The notes: a model not told the origin generated them from the letters alone. A DNA stretch of 64,000 bases from Davidsoniella eucalypti (GCA_004009845.1 RMBW01000051.1:124001-188000), one strand, 5' to 3'; numbered from the stretch's first letter, positions 1-13,964 are shown. Numbers and translations are program-made.

Positions 1-136
1 CGAAACGAGAAAAGCGGGCTGTCGGCAGCGCAAGAAACGGGGTCTCGATAAATACAGCCGATGCAGCCGTCATTGCAGCGTTTCCTCCCAGATGGAGATT
101 CTCGGGCTTCCAGCGTAGTAAACATGGAATTGTAAG

Positions 137-160
137 TGCAGGTGCAGGTGCAGGTGCAGC
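137..160. repeat. Short hexamer tandem repeat (AGGTGC)n
   Basis: About four head-to-tail copies of the hexamer AGGTGC are visible. There is no gene next to it and no sign that it is part of a coding frame. Confidence 0.7.
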
Positions 161-978
161 TACCAGCCAATAATAGCACATGACACCACGATATATACAG
201 ATACAGATACGCCGGCCAGGGCTACAGCAGAGCCAGAGGACGCCTCAGAAACACCAGCCGGAAGCTGTTTGTTTATCTCAATGCCATGAGGCAGCACGAA
301 GCAGTCCGTCCAGTCATAGAATAACATGACACGCCAGCATTAGTCTGCCTGTTCAGCCCCAAAAACGGACCCCTCTCTAGCTCCCAGCCTGATCTGAGAG
401 ACGAGAGGAAGGGACCACATCACTGCTTCTCTTATACTTGTCTTCTTTCTCGTCGCCCTGTCCTAGCCTAGTGTTGCACAGGCCCAAGCAGCACAGATAC
501 CCGACGGGGGGGCATCCCGCAATATACCACTAGATATATATCACACGATACAGAACGACGGATATACCATCAACAGACACAATCACAAGTGCGATATGCT
601 GCTGGCCTCGAGCTAATACGTTATAGGAAGGCATAAGCCTATTCTGCCGTGCGAATGTTTGACGTAAACGAGAAGATACTGACAATACAGAGAAGAATAC
701 AAAGGCTATCACTATAAACGACATGGCTAGTGGGAAATGAAGAACGAACGGGAAGAAAAAACAATGTGATTGCTGCACAACTAAAACGGAGAGCGAAGTT
801 AGTAAACAGTAAGCAAATGACCGATCAACCAAGTACTAGTAAAGAACCCAAGACTGACTAGAGAAAGAAACGATAACCACATCACTCACTTACACAGTGT
901 CAACGCCGACCCAGCACAAACCAGGCGGACAGAATTCACATACAGATATAAATGTGTGTGTGAGAAACAGCTTGGCTA

Positions 979-995
979 GGGGGGGGGGGGGGGGG
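979..995. repeat. 17-base G homopolymer
   Basis: An uninterrupted run of 17 guanines follows the bases GGCTA. It is one of four long G/C runs in the left 10 kb (see 2401-2413, 9437-9449, 10011-10022). Long G runs can form quadruplex structures and are hard to sequence, so the exact length is uncertain. Confidence 0.9.
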
Positions 996-2067
996 TAAAG
1001 GAGGAGGAGACAGGAAGAGGGGAGTGGAAAGCAAAAAGACGTTAAGCCAACCGGTGCCTCAAGGTAGTCAAATAGTAGTTGTATTGTTACTACACGTACC
1101 ATCAGTTACTGTGACTTATCTGGCCTAAGCCGGGACATTTGCTGGTTTTTTATCGCAGAGAAAGCGATATATGACAAAGATTAACGGGCGAAGAATGAGA
1201 AGGGTTAAAAAGGAAATCTCTATACGGCACGATCCGGGAGAGCCAGCCAGCAGCTCTTCTGCCTGATAGTACCAAGGTTACTTGCAACTTAGCTACTAAT
1301 ACCGGTCGTACATGTACTGATACCAGCTCTGTACTAGGACTAAAGTTGCCGTAGCACCAGTATCCTTCACTATAGCCCAACAAGGCCTTGTGATTCAACA
1401 CCCAAGAAGCCGTAATACAAGCCAGAGAGCCATTTATAGATATACCCGAGCTGAGAGCTAGTCCTGACTAAGACGGATGAGTTGGAAGGTTTAGGGCATG
1501 GTAAAATCAGACATTGTGTGCCAATATACCTAGTTGTACATCACCGCCCACACCAGTATTTCATTATTTTCCAGTTAGACGAAACCCACCATAAACACAG
1601 CAGTATTATACACCCAATCAATACCCGAATAAAACAAAAGAAAGGAAAAAAAAAAAAGGGTGACAGTCATGCCCAAATAAGCAGTTCTAGTGACAAGTGG
1701 CGACAAAAAAAAGACGGATAGAAACCGATATATCAATGGAGATGAGGGCCAAGAGAGAAGATAAAAGGAAACCAATGGATTGCCATATCACTATGCGACA
1801 AGCCGGCGTATTTCAGCCAATATCACCCTGATTATGTGGGATAACGCGCGGGACATGTGATATTGGGAAAAGGCTAAATAAAAAAAAACGAAATGAAAAG
1901 ATGGCCTGTACTTTGCGGCCAACGGACCTTGATGTTATATTGGTTTTTTTTTTCTTCTTCTTCTTTTCTTTCTGTTATTTATGATACATATGAGAAAGCA
2001 ATGTTATTCCAAGTGTTGAGCAAGAAAAGAAATCCCTTAACCGAGCGGGTAGGTTGGTATTACCATG

Positions 2068-2135
2068 TCACTATATTTCCATATCACTATATTTCTATAT
2101 CACTATATTTCCATATCACTATATTTCTATATCAC
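2068..2135. repeat. 16-bp tandem minisatellite, four copies plus a partial
   Basis: Full units start at 2068, 2084, 2100 and 2116 and a partial fifth starts at 2132. The unit is TCACTATATTTCYATA, and the variable base alternates C, T, C, T, so the higher-order unit is 32 bp. This suggests that the array grew by duplication of a 32-bp dimer. A short plus-strand open frame runs through it only because the sequence is repetitive. Confidence 0.9.
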
Positions 2136-2400
2136 CATGTGCGGTGACCGCCAAGAAATGTGACTGGGCGACCAAAACAACGCACAGTACTTGCACAATA
2201 CATGGACTATAATATGAATTTGCTGTCAACACACATGCACCCACGTTCACCAGACATGAAGATCAACATGGGATGGATAACTCAAATACTTGCAGCACTA
2301 TTCTGGTAGTTCTCCTCGTACGTACCACTTAGCATTTTTACTTTATTACTGGATAGAGTACACGTTCAAATGCTTTGGGGCTGGGATATTGACTTTGCTA

Positions 2401-2413
2401 GGGGGGGGGGGGG
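2401..2413. repeat. 13-base G homopolymer
   Basis: A run of 13 guanines directly after TTTGCTA, a context very like that of the 17-base G run at 979-995 (TTGGCTA). Confidence 0.9.
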
Positions 2414-2878
2414 TGTATATGTATGCTGGCAAATAAATGGAAGGGTCCATCAAGAAGTAAGGCGCAGAGCCATCAAACAAGCCCATAATGACACAATATA
2501 AGTGAGCAGACTTGCAGATACAAATTCGTTCACATGTACAGACAACAGACAAGAAAGACAAAAAGAACCGCGGCCAATAGAAAACTAGAAAGAGAAATGA
2601 TAAAACTAAAAGGAAATATTAAAATAAAATAAAACCAGAAACTCGCCTGTCATGACACTCAAAGAAGCTATTGGATGGAAGAAATGGAAAGAAAAAAAAA
2701 AGATATATATATTCTGCTTACATCTCGATCACCCGTTTATAATCGGACGACGAATAACTTGTATACGAACTTGCAAAATTAGGAATTTTTACATGTTTAT
2801 TCATATCATATACAGTTTTCCATGCATGAATATCGGGCGTTCTTTGGCTGATACAGTATGAACTCTTGAAGGCTCTGG

Positions 2879-2905
2879 TTTTTTTTTTTTTTTTTTTTTT
2901 TTTTT
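2879..2905. repeat. 27-base T homopolymer
   Basis: An uninterrupted run of 27 thymines followed by GGGGC. On the minus strand it is a poly-A stretch that could be the tail scar of a retroposed sequence, but I see no element body or target-site duplication beside it. Confidence 0.85.
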
Positions 2906-5900
2906 GGGGCATGCTATGATATGATGTTAGTCGTTCTTCTCACACTCCTTATGTAAGAATGAGAAGAATTGTCATCATTTGTCTTTCATATGAGTATAAA
3001 AGAGCCAGGTTGCAGGAGTACCTTTAGATAAGCCTATCCTAATCATACCACACAGATGATTAGGGCAAGCCAGAGGCACGTTATTAGGCTTATATCAGAA
3101 GCCAGAAATGAATATATTAAGCAACTTTATAAACTCTCTCCATAAGTACAGCAAGTTGTGTATGAAATAGTGTATCCCTTAGAGATGACAGGCGCTTGGA
3201 CTTCGACCAGAAAGTCAAAGAGTGGTAGTGGGAGGACGGGAGGGTCGTAGTTTGGAACAAGCCCATCTTGCTATCTAAGGTTAGGCATACATTGTGCATT
3301 GTACATTGTACACTGACTTTTATTGTACAAACCAGCAGGGTACGGCAGGTTTGATTTAAAGGATAAAAGAAAGATAACAAGGCCAAACCAGACAGAAACA
3401 AAACACTTTCGTCTATACAAAGATGGACTAGAAACACGTCTGGAATGTGGAACAACCAGACTTTATATATATATAGTTTTTTTTTATAACTATAACAAGA
3501 AAAGAAAAGAACAAAGAACCAGATTCCCAGTGGTTATTCCAACGGAAAAGAGAGCTTAGATCATGGTAAAGATCGTCCTACATAGTACAGGCATGGCATA
3601 GGCCTTGTACTAGATTAAAAATGAAGCCTAAAAACTAAGCCTGGTATAACCCTAATAGCTCTGGCTTGGGGTCCATGGATACAAATAAAACCGGTGTGAC
3701 ATGTCAACCAACTCCAAGGTAGCCTAGGCCAGCCAGCACCTAGCAGTTCGTGGGGAAGAAAGAGGGAGGGAGGCTGGTTTGATGGGCTGCGGGAGGGGCC
3801 GTAGGCTTGTGATAAAGCTGGGAAGAGTGCTAGTAAGAGACGACATCGTAAGTAGTAGTAGTAGCTAGATGTGTTTTGGCGTGGGAACTTGGATCAGGGC
3901 GACCCCAGTACTTGACTGTGAAGTTGCTGCGGACAAGTTACAGTGACAGGTTAACCGTAACAGTAGCAGTAACAAGCCCGGTCGACAACAAGGAAAAAAG
4001 GCTACGACAGCGGTAGGCGGTGGATCTTTTCCAGCCATGCCGTTGTTCCAGGCTCCTTTAGTTGCTACACGAGCCTACAAATAGACCAGTAGCTTGTCGG
4101 GACAGCTATATCGCTACCTACATATCTACTTGGTTGAAGCACTGCTTGCTCAAGCTCCTACAAAGATGCAAATGATTGTACGCCGCTTCGCTCTAACAAT
4201 CTTCTCAGCCAGGACAGATCCTAGAACGAGAACCAGCAGGGAATGACCTGGTAAGAAGACCCAGCCAGCATGGGAATAAAAAGAGGACATGTTCCTAGAA
4301 CGTCAAACTCTTGAGGGAATCCCTTCCCGTTGGGGCCTGCTGTTTATTTTTTCTCGCTCTTTTTTCCTACTCCTTCGTCCATCAGATATTTCCTAATCGC
4401 GTAGATAATGAAGGAGAAGAAAGAGAGTGACCAAACGATGCACCTCGGAGCTTGGCAGCAAGAAGGAGAGAAGGATAAGAGCAAGCTTTCAGCACAAATA
4501 GATAGCTCAAATTTTGAAGACCCCCCCCTTCACACCCCGGGAGGGGGGGAAGGCAGGACAATACGTAGAGAAGGATGGAAGAGAACAGAGATAAAAAGAA
4601 GAATAGACAAGAAAAGACAGAAATGTGACAATAGCAACGTGATTGGGGTCAGGATCAAAGCCTAGACGGGGAGAAAGAGAAGATAGCAATGAAAAGGGAG
4701 AAATAGCTAGCCAAAGAAAAACCAAGGCCTGTTACGGAATGTAATGTCATTGATTCATTGGAGATGATAAAGTAACCGTAGTAGTCGCGGCAACAGTAGA
4801 AAATCAACTAGAAAGGAAAAAAAAACCCCGATATGCGGTCGGAGGATGGGGGAAGGAAGAGAAGATTCTTTTGTTCGTTATTTTATTATATCTTTTTTTT
4901 AATTTATTTTTCTGGCTGGGAACAACGCCCGAAGAATTTGAAGCAATGAAAAATAAATAAAAATAAAAGTAAAAATAAATACACGGATTTGTGTGCGTGT
5001 GGCACAGTCTAAAATTAGGAAAAAGAGAAAAGAAAAGTATACAAAATGTAAGAGGAAAAAGAAAAAAAAAACTACCAATGTCAATAAATTTAGTCAACGA
5101 CATGATAAAAAAAGCCGCAGCAAAAAAGAGGCTGTTGAGAACTAGGCAGAGGATTTGAAAGACTTTAATAAGGGTTTGCCAGAAGTGGGTTTTTCTGTTG
5201 GCCAACTGATTCATCTTCTTTCCTGGTCTGACTAATCAATACTCCGATATCTCAGAACCTGTGGGCTAGGGCAGTTGCCATAAGACTAGTCGGAGATGGT
5301 AGAAATTCCAGCTCTGATACTAAGCCTGATAACAGCTCTGACATGCAACACAAGAAGCAATGTATCATATGCTATTACACATATAATACCCGTGGTTATG
5401 AGTCCCGAGTGTTAGATAAAAACTGCCTAAACTGACAATTTAAAGAGCTATACCCACCAAGCAAGATGTGAGATCTGATACGGAAGTCTAGGCCGGATGG
5501 TCTGGTGCTATAACTGTACGGCTGTTAGATTATCGAGCTGCTACTATGCATACAAAAGCAATACATGAGTGGGCCGACTCGTCAAGAGGCTGACGAAGGC
5601 AAAAGAAAAGAAAAAAAGCAACGGCAATGTCATAGTAGGTTTTATAACATGTAGGTATCATCATCTTTTGTCCGTCCGTCCCGTGTTGAGACGTCATATT
5701 TAAGATATTGCGTAGTTGACTATATAACCTTTTTTCAAGAGCCGAGCCACGCGAAATAACGCGCAAAAAAAGGACTAGTTAGACTAGAATAATAGCAAGG
5801 AGCAAAAAATCGCTGGTATAGCTTAGATATAGCTTTATCAGCGTCACAGGCCACGGGTAGGCTTAGGACGTCGGCGTAGGCAGAAGTAACGCTTGCAGTA

Positions 5901-8900
5901 GCAGCAGGAATGGAGGGCGGCCGATGGAAAGTAGTAGTCGCTTCCATTGCCTCTTTCTACGTTCTTCCCTCTCTGACACTGCTTTCTGGCCGTCTTAAGA
6001 GGCCAGAGGAGGAGACAAACCACGCAAGAATGACAAAGTGGGGAGGGAGCAGCCTGTTCCTCTCTTCCACTCCCGATATTGTTTTCACCAAAGCTGTCGA
6101 ATGGCGTCGAGGACCTGACATGCCACCACATGTGTTTTGCTACAAGAAGACTGGAGGGGAAAGGAAACGAGGGCTTAGCTTCCGGCTTGTTTCTTTGTGT
6201 ATTCAAGTGCTTGGATCAAGTGACTAATGAAACAAGAAATACCCTGGGCTGGACGAATAGGAACAGCCATTGGGTTAGTTTGCTGCCATTGAGTAGTATC
6301 TGCAAAGGCCTCTATATAGTCTAGTCCTCTAGCTAACTGCTACGTATTGACGAAATATCGGGTGGGAAAACAGGACAATATGACCGGATGGAGGTGAGAG
6401 TATGATAGCCAACCTCGCCTCGTTGCAGATTTGCCTCATGTCTGCTATTGCTTTAAGAGCGTGTATGTATCATGCTGTGCAGTGTTAAGTGCTCGTAGCG
6501 TTGATCTTGAATCAGGGAAGTTGATTCTTTTGTTCATGTATGATTGATGCTACTACTACAAGTAGTCCGACAGTGCATTCCAGAACTACTTCCTTCTCTC
6601 TTTCGATCTCTTCACTTGGTACACAGCTATTGCAAGTTAGCTAGAGCTCTCGTTATCTCTTGTCTCGAAACCAACGAAGACTGCTATATGAAAAGGACAC
6701 CAAGTCAAGATTAACACTAGCTAGCGCAGCACCTTTGTCGTCCGATGCGGACATTATACAATATCCGTGTTCCCTTGCTCCTTATTCTTAATAAGATGTG
6801 CGAGGCATATCTATCTAAGCGTATCGCATCGTCATTGTACATTCATTGCTCATGCAAGCGAATGGCCGGTTTGTACTAGTGTTTCTTCGGGTGGCTGGGA
6901 TCAGGGCTGTTGATAGTTGGTGACAACGATACAGGAACTAATTGGCATGCCTGTAAATAAAAAATATAAAAAAATAGCGTGAACTGCCTCTCTTGTGTTC
7001 CCTCTTGAGAAGCGAATCTTCAACGGCGTTACAACACGACTGTCTTTTTTATTCGATTTCTTGTGTATTTGGCGGGGATTCTGCCTGTTATGAACACGGC
7101 CAAACAGAGGATTCACTATGATTAATATTCAATAGCCCAGTCCTGATGCTAGAGTGGTATCCAATGCCAAGGTCCATATCCGCCATGCCATTGTTTTGTT
7201 TTGTTTTGTTTCTTTTTCTTCTTTTATATGCTATGCTGAGGTCGAACTGGCTAGTCGTATCAGACTCTTCCCCCTCTTTCTTGGCCCAGTATGTATTCTG
7301 CATCTCATCGTTTCAGGGTGGCTGCATATAGGCCATATTGCGCTGAACATATCAGATGCTACCTCTCGAGATGTTTCCCTTGGATATTATTATTTTTTTA
7401 ATCAAAAATTATTTTTTTGTTTTTCATACTGTCGTCTTGCAGGTCCGGAAATGGCAAGTGTTTATGATCACAATGTTACTGTAGCGGTGTGAAACTGGAA
7501 AAAAATTACGCGCGTGAATACGATATGTGAACAGGAAGTGGGAGGAATTATGCCCAATATATGCATCCGTCTTGTGACAAGTAATGGCCCATGTCATCTC
7601 AGTCACTATGTATGTGTGTTCTTTGTCGTCGGCGTGTTGGCAAACCTTCGTTGACTCTACAGCTATCTGGCTCTAGCTCAATACGACCAGTATCACAGAT
7701 ATATCATACAAAACACATGGCACGCCCTACTTGAAGTCTCTTCCATGTCGTCAGCCATCCCCTCCATCTATCTATATGACATATGATCAGGACACTACGG
7801 GTGAGCAGGCAGGGCTTATGCCAAAGCTCAGAGGGGGAACGGGGCGAGGATCTCGGAAGAGGAACAGGCTACAGGAGGCAGCACCGGACATTCGCAAGAG
7901 CTCGACGGAGAAATACAGACATTTGCGTTTGGGATGTTGTTGTTTTCGTCCAAGTCGAGGGAGAAGCTCGCAGACCAAAGTCCCGTAAAACGAGCAACAT
8001 AAAGCCCTTTTCTCTATGCAGGGCGAGCAGACATCAGAGGCAAAATATAGCATGACCAGTACATACATACATATACATTATTGCAGCCCCTCACTTTCTA
8101 CTGGCTAGAAAAGGTTATGTGACTTGCCAGACCAAAAGACAGAAGATCAAAGAGGGGAAAGTGCCTCAAAACAGCCACCTGCATCCATTGTTAGAAGTAA
8201 GTGTGGCCCAACAGGACGGCCAGCCTCTCTTATCTCGGACCAAGCTGTCTAGGCTGGCTTGGCTAGAATTATCAAGGATAGATCGTTCTGGCTTAGTATA
8301 CACGGGTTGCAAGCCAAAGGTACGAGAACTAGTAGACTTTAGGCGTTTACATAAACAGGAATCTTCATAAAACAGCTTGCTATATTTCGCCCTGATGCTG
8401 TCTAACGCTGCCGTCAGATAAGACAAGTGCAAACCCTAATTCAGCCAAAGGCAATCACTTTGGCACTGGCGAATCTAACCACGATTTACGACGACAAGTG
8501 CTATGCGATATCATCTGTTACAAGATAGAAGACAGATCCCGTGCTCTCTCTTACTGAGGGACAGGACAGGTGGAATTTCCTGGGAGACAACTCGACATTC
8601 TCAAAACAGCATCAGCATCGTGTCTGTCTTGCCGAGAAGGGAAACGGGAGTAAGAGAGACCGGGATCAGGGGTTGACAGTGGCTTTTTCCTTGCCTGGTT
8701 ATTATATCAATACGTCTATTTTTCCACCACAGGTCGTGTCACAGCCCGTTCAGGCGGTGGTGGCCCAGTAACACACCAGCAGTAGCCATAGGGATTGGGG
8801 GCATTATCACCCTTTCTTTGTCCTTCGCTGCTACATTGCTACACTGGATGCGACTGCTGTGAAGGACAAACCAGACCTGTCATGTTGCGCCAGGCTTCAT

Positions 8901-9436
8901 GTCATTGAAGGCTTCTCATGAAAAGAAGTGAGGAGGAACAAACAGCGAGAAATAAAGACTATGAGCATAATAAATGACAACGATTTTAATTAATAAAAAG
9001 CACAGACAGTTTGGCTACAACGGTTCGTCAAGTCTTTGTCCTGTCAGTGTCTGACAGAAACATGAAAACAAAAAACAAAAAAAAACAAGCTTGTATACGC
9101 ATGGACAAAACAGAGCAGGAATCAGTCAACTTGAGACACAAGGGTCTAATACAAAGAGAACATAGGGTTCCAAGTCAGACAGCACCAACAGACACTGTGT
9201 TTTTTTTTGTCCTACTACAATGCTCACTTATAGGACCAGCCGTTGACAACTTGCCACTAGTGTTTATTGGCGTCAGTGCTACTGTCACTCGCTACACGTT
9301 CTACTGATATTACGACTATAGCCTCTCTTCCGCCCAAGGGATGTCGTGCCATACAACATGAAATGCATCTGAGCCGTCTTCTTGAGCCCCTCAGTTGCTA
9401 TTCTGCTATTTTCTCCATATATCTTGCCTTCTTCTA

Positions 9437-9449
9437 CCCCCCCCCCCCC
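9437..9449. repeat. 13-base C homopolymer
   Basis: A run of 13 cytosines in a pyrimidine-rich stretch. It is the same class of tract as the G runs at 979, 2401 and 10011, on the opposite strand. Confidence 0.9.
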
Positions 9450-10010
9450 GCAAACTTAATTCATGGATTCCAACTACACCAATACACAACCAAGCTTATT
9501 AGTGCTTCAAAATCAGCACTGGTTTTGAATTAGACAACTTTATAATCTTGGATATCTTCTTAGTGTAGAGATGTACAATATAAAAAATATTCCCCAAGAT
9601 ATCCTTTTGGAACTTTGGCGTATTGCCATATCTACCGGATATTTTGCTAGATTTGTCCGATAGATCCAAGATTTCTTGGAATATCACGTCAACGGCATGG
9701 GAAATCCTTCTGGGCAAAACTAAAACGAACAGAAAAAAAGAAAAAAGAAAAAAGAAAAAAAAAAGGCCACCAAAGGAGATCTTGTCAAGATAGACCTTGA
9801 AGAAGAATAGAATATCAAAAACTTGTCAAGAGGTCAGTCTTTCTCTGATTGTGCTTCCTTATCTGTATCTTTTTTTTTCCCCCGTAAAACGGCTCGGGAC
9901 ATAAATCCTCATAGGCTAAGAACGATGATGGATCTTTTTTTGGTCCTATAGTAAGAATCGGCCCAAAGTTCACCACCTACGATAGGCTCATAGGCTCAGA
10001 TATTAGGTAA

Positions 10011-10022
10011 GGGGGGGGGGGG
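10011..10022. repeat. 12-base G homopolymer
   Basis: A run of 12 guanines after TTAGGTAA. It lies in the AT-rich 9.5-10.7 kb stretch. Confidence 0.9.
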
Positions 10023-10245
10023 ATATGAGGCCAAGGAATATACACATATCAAGGCGTTGGAGGAACGGAGTATTAGACACAGTTATCGTAATGTCGGGAA
10101 AATGGCCCATCTAATTACCTGATTAGCTAGCGGAGTTATTTACATCTTACATAAGGATGGCTTCAAAACGCTTGAGTTAATAATTGTACATACACACATA
10201 TACCATACATATACGCTTACCCAGACTAGTCCTAACTACAGATAC

Positions 10246-10440
10246 ATTTATCAGGCCTTCGATCTGATTCACGCTAAGCTAGTCTCAGAAAATCACCCAG
10301 AACTACCGGATATTATAAATGATAGAACCACGATGATAGGGGCCATTCACAATGTAAGACAAGTCGGATTACAATGGGTGTATAAACAGACGGTAACCCT
10401 AAGTTCTAGTATGCCACAACGGTTCAGTTCCAAACCCTAG
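10246..10440 (+). pseudogene. Possible coding relic, start-less open frame
   Basis: A plus-strand frame of about 63 codons stays open from roughly 10246 to a TAG at 10438-10440. It has no ATG in a sensible place, no visible splice sites and no flanking exons. Its amino-acid composition looks more protein-like than that of most frames in this region. I do not recognise a family. An open stretch of this length is not rare by chance across six frames of 20 kb, so this is only a candidate relic, perhaps of a transposon or a lost gene. Confidence 0.15.
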
Positions 10441-13278
10441 ATGAAGACTTTGTAACAAAAACAAGTAGGGGTTAGTTATAGGTCATTTATGAAAAGAACT
10501 AAACCACATAAAGACTAGCCAGTGTAAAGAATAGACAACTAAAAACAATTGACACATTCCTTATATTGAGAGTTGAGTATTTTTTTGCTCAGATTAGACT
10601 TTCAAGGATAAAATGTTTATTCATTACTAGATCTTTTGCCAACACAATGAACCCTTATAGGTAAAATATACACAGCCTACTACTTTTAGTCCAACAGGCT
10701 GTAGGCATATTAGGCATATCTTGAAATGGATATATTGGTTAAAGTAGCTGGATGGCTATTTGCAAGGTGCAATGTTGGATGAAGTAGATGACTGATAACA
10801 AGAGATATTTGCCGATCAAAATCCACGGGTGGTCTACTCTCTCTTTCTTTCTCTGTCGATCTCGCTCGCCCTATCTGACGACGGTCTCCAGCAGACAAAT
10901 CTCTGCTGTGATAGTGAGATTTCCGTTTTGAACCATGTGCATTGAATATCATGCCTGCCAAGTAAGCACCATACATAATGTGTGGTGTGTGTGAATGTGC
11001 ATTATGTGCCATTCACGTATACTCAGTATTGCATATCACACCTTCTACGTGTAATATTGTCTTGAGAAAACAGGGAACAGTAGATTGGAGAACACAACGC
11101 AAACTAAGATGCGTGGTTTTTAGAACCCCATTTGTGTTCTCGGTTGTCCATGGCCACTGATGGGAAGAAGCGTATATTCTGCTCCGGCGGATGCGATGTA
11201 AACCCTTATTGTATACTGGACCCTATATATATATATATATCAAAGAATAGATACCGGCCGTCTGGATCAAGCTGCACAGCCGAAAGAAAAGAAAAAAAAA
11301 AAAGGTAAAAAGCGCCACCAATTACGTATCAACGAGAAGAATAGATTAGGCAATCCTGATGTGAGACGATGTAGGGGCCCAAGAATCAGAACGCAGAGGA
11401 ACAAAAATAGTGCGCTGGTTGGCTGGTATCATGTCATCATAAACTACTATGTGCAATTCAGTCACGAGAAAAAGGTACGGAAGCTCATGTGCATGGGCTT
11501 TGGGGCGAGGTTTCTATTCTTGATTGTCTTGTCTTGTCACGTCTTAAGTGTCACTCAGATCGCAGAATTGCTTCTATAGGAGTGTGATACAGAGGAAATA
11601 GTGCAAGGCTCTCGAGGGGATACGGAGATGTAGATGGGTAAACTCTTCAAGATTGGCAGAGCCGTTTCTGTGCCAGGAAGCAAGGCTTGGAAAAGGATCC
11701 CAACAAGAGGGCTGATTCTTGGATCCGATATCTGTCCTGTTGGTGAATCGAGAGTTCCGCTGATCATCACACCATTCGCGTTCTGTCGGCCTGCGTATAT
11801 TTCTGTTACGTTTTGTTTTAGTCTGCTGCATACTGTGAAGTGATATCGTCTTGATACCCGCGTTATACGGCCTTGTTTGTTCTTACTCTTGCTGATGTTT
11901 TCTCCAATAAAACCTGCCCAGAAAAAGATGTACATCTGTATTACGTCGTCTGACGGAGAAACTGATAGCCGCACGCTGTCTGTTTATCTGCGTGGTGTTT
12001 GGGCTGTTCTCGACGTCCTGGCTACAAAGAACGGGCAATGGGCTATACGAGAGTGGCGAGCAAGTGCGAGAACAGACGAAGCGCCGTTTGCTGGGCCTGG
12101 CTATTTGTTCCGCGAGTCTCTTTCGTGGCTCGTTGTGGGCCGTTGCTGCAGGCATTTGACAGCACTGGTAGGCAAAATGGAACATACACAGATATACATG
12201 TACTATTACTATGTATGTACATGCAGGGTTTCGTCTTGCTATCCTACATCACGGTTGTAGTACGTGCCGGCCTGGGTGTTCTGTTCTTTGTTGTATACAC
12301 ATGTGTATGCTCGTTCTTGGCTAGCCACGTTCGGCCTGTCGGACGAAGAGGACGGTGGAAATGGAATAATTTCCTGCTGTGCAATGCTGATGCTGAACCA
12401 TGCATTGTGTCTGTATGCTGCAATATGCACCAGTAGATTGATGTCATTCTAGCAGGCCGTCCATCACACCAGGCTAGATCGCAGATAGTCGCATTCTTCC
12501 TGATGGCTTCGCGATAAGCTCTCGGAAAAGCGACTGCCATTCAGCCCCTCTCCTTCCGGAGTGGGAGGACCGCGATAAGATGGAGGCGGCGAAAAGAGAC
12601 CTGGCACGCGAAGTGTTTAAGCGAGAAGCCCACTGGGCTAGGCGAAGAGAGAGCCAGAACAGACAAAGAAAAGGATACGGGCATGAGATTGCGGCGGACT
12701 ACATCACATCCGGCATCTACAGCTAAATGAGAGCGGATCTCGACATGATAGTTTGACCGCCTGGTGTCCGGCCAGAGAAGTATTGTATGTGTGTATGTAT
12801 GTATATATAGAAACACATAGAACGGGCGATCTTAATTTCACGGTAAGACCAGGACAACAACGACAACAAAGAAAAGAAGCCGATTCGCTCGACATGTGAT
12901 ATTGGATTATGCCTGTCGGGCCAAGGCCGCAGTGTGTGCTGGATGCAAAATGCAATGTGATATAAGAGCGAGACCTCAGGCCAAAGCATTGGACGTCACA
13001 GCTGTAATCACGACCTGATCTGAGCTCTGAGCAGCCAAAAGACCGACGACCCGACGCAGAAGAAGAAACAAAAAGAAGTGTCATGAGTAGTGTTTTCTTT
13101 TCTTTTCTTCTCTGTCCGACAGCGAAGGCTATTGGGCGCTAGAACAGCCCAGGCCGGTCTCGCCTGAGCCTGCGTCTGAGCCTGACTCGGGCGAGACGCA
13201 CATTCCACAGGCTTTATTGTGTACACAGATATGCAGACGGTGATGAGGCAACTGAGCAGTGAGGCTTGTAGGAGATCT

Positions 13279-13330
13279 CTGTCTCTATCAACAGGCAGAC
13301 TTCTGTCTCTATCAACAGACAGGCAGACTT
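13279..13330. repeat. Two-copy direct repeat, units of 24 and 28 bp
   Basis: The unit begins CTGTCTCTATCAACAG and ends GGCAGACTT. The second copy has an extra ACAG tetranucleotide. It looks like a local slippage duplication in non-coding DNA. Confidence 0.8.
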
Positions 13331-13933
13331 GGGGATTGCGATAAAGCAGGGCTTGGAGGCTTCACTACCCCTCATTGCGTCTATCTGTCTCGTCTACCCC
13401 AAGCAGATCATACACAGGCACTACTGCTATTTCAGACTATCTTCGCTTTTGCTTGATACAGCAATAGGCCAACAGCCCGCTTGGGTTTTCATCGTGTCGG
13501 CTAGCTTAAGAGGACAAGAGGACAAGAGGACCAGAGGATCCAGGGCCCGGCTACAGGGTTCTTCTCGTCTGGGAATAATCGAGGCCTTTTATATCCGCCT
13601 GTACTTATCGAAGACGGCCAATAGAGAGATAAAAACAAGGTGTTATTTAGGCAAGAGGCAAGAGACGTTGCTCGGTATTTACCACTAATGGTAATAGCGC
13701 AGATTGATTTTCTCTGTTTATTCTGTAGAGACACCCTCTGAGAACAGCCTACGTTGTTTATTTAAGTATATTCATTTATTTATTTATTTTACTCTGTTTA
13801 TTTACGCGCGTAAAGAGTGCCTAGCTGAGACTTTGCTGGGATTTTATATATGTTTTTCTAGGCCTTGGCTTGTCTGACAAATTGGGGATAATATCCGGCT
13901 GGATGACTCTATATATTCTCAGAAGAACGTTTC

Positions 13934-13959
<26 letters not shown>
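13934..13959. repeat. 26-base T homopolymer
   Basis: An uninterrupted run of 26 thymines. No transposon body, terminal repeat or gene is evident next to it. Confidence 0.85.

Positions 13960-13964
<5 letters not shown>

Noticed and set aside
1..60. Possible telomere or subtelomere at the left edge
   Set aside because: No TTAGGG-type array and no helicase or other subtelomeric gene is visible.
11999..12436. 145-codon plus-strand frame overlapping others on both strands
   Set aside because: Cys/Trp/Arg-rich, no domain, and competing frames of similar length on both strands.
1850..12907. 15-bp identical motif GACATGTGATATTGG at about 1853 and 12892
   Set aside because: Matches of this length are expected by chance in 64 kb, and the flanks do not align.
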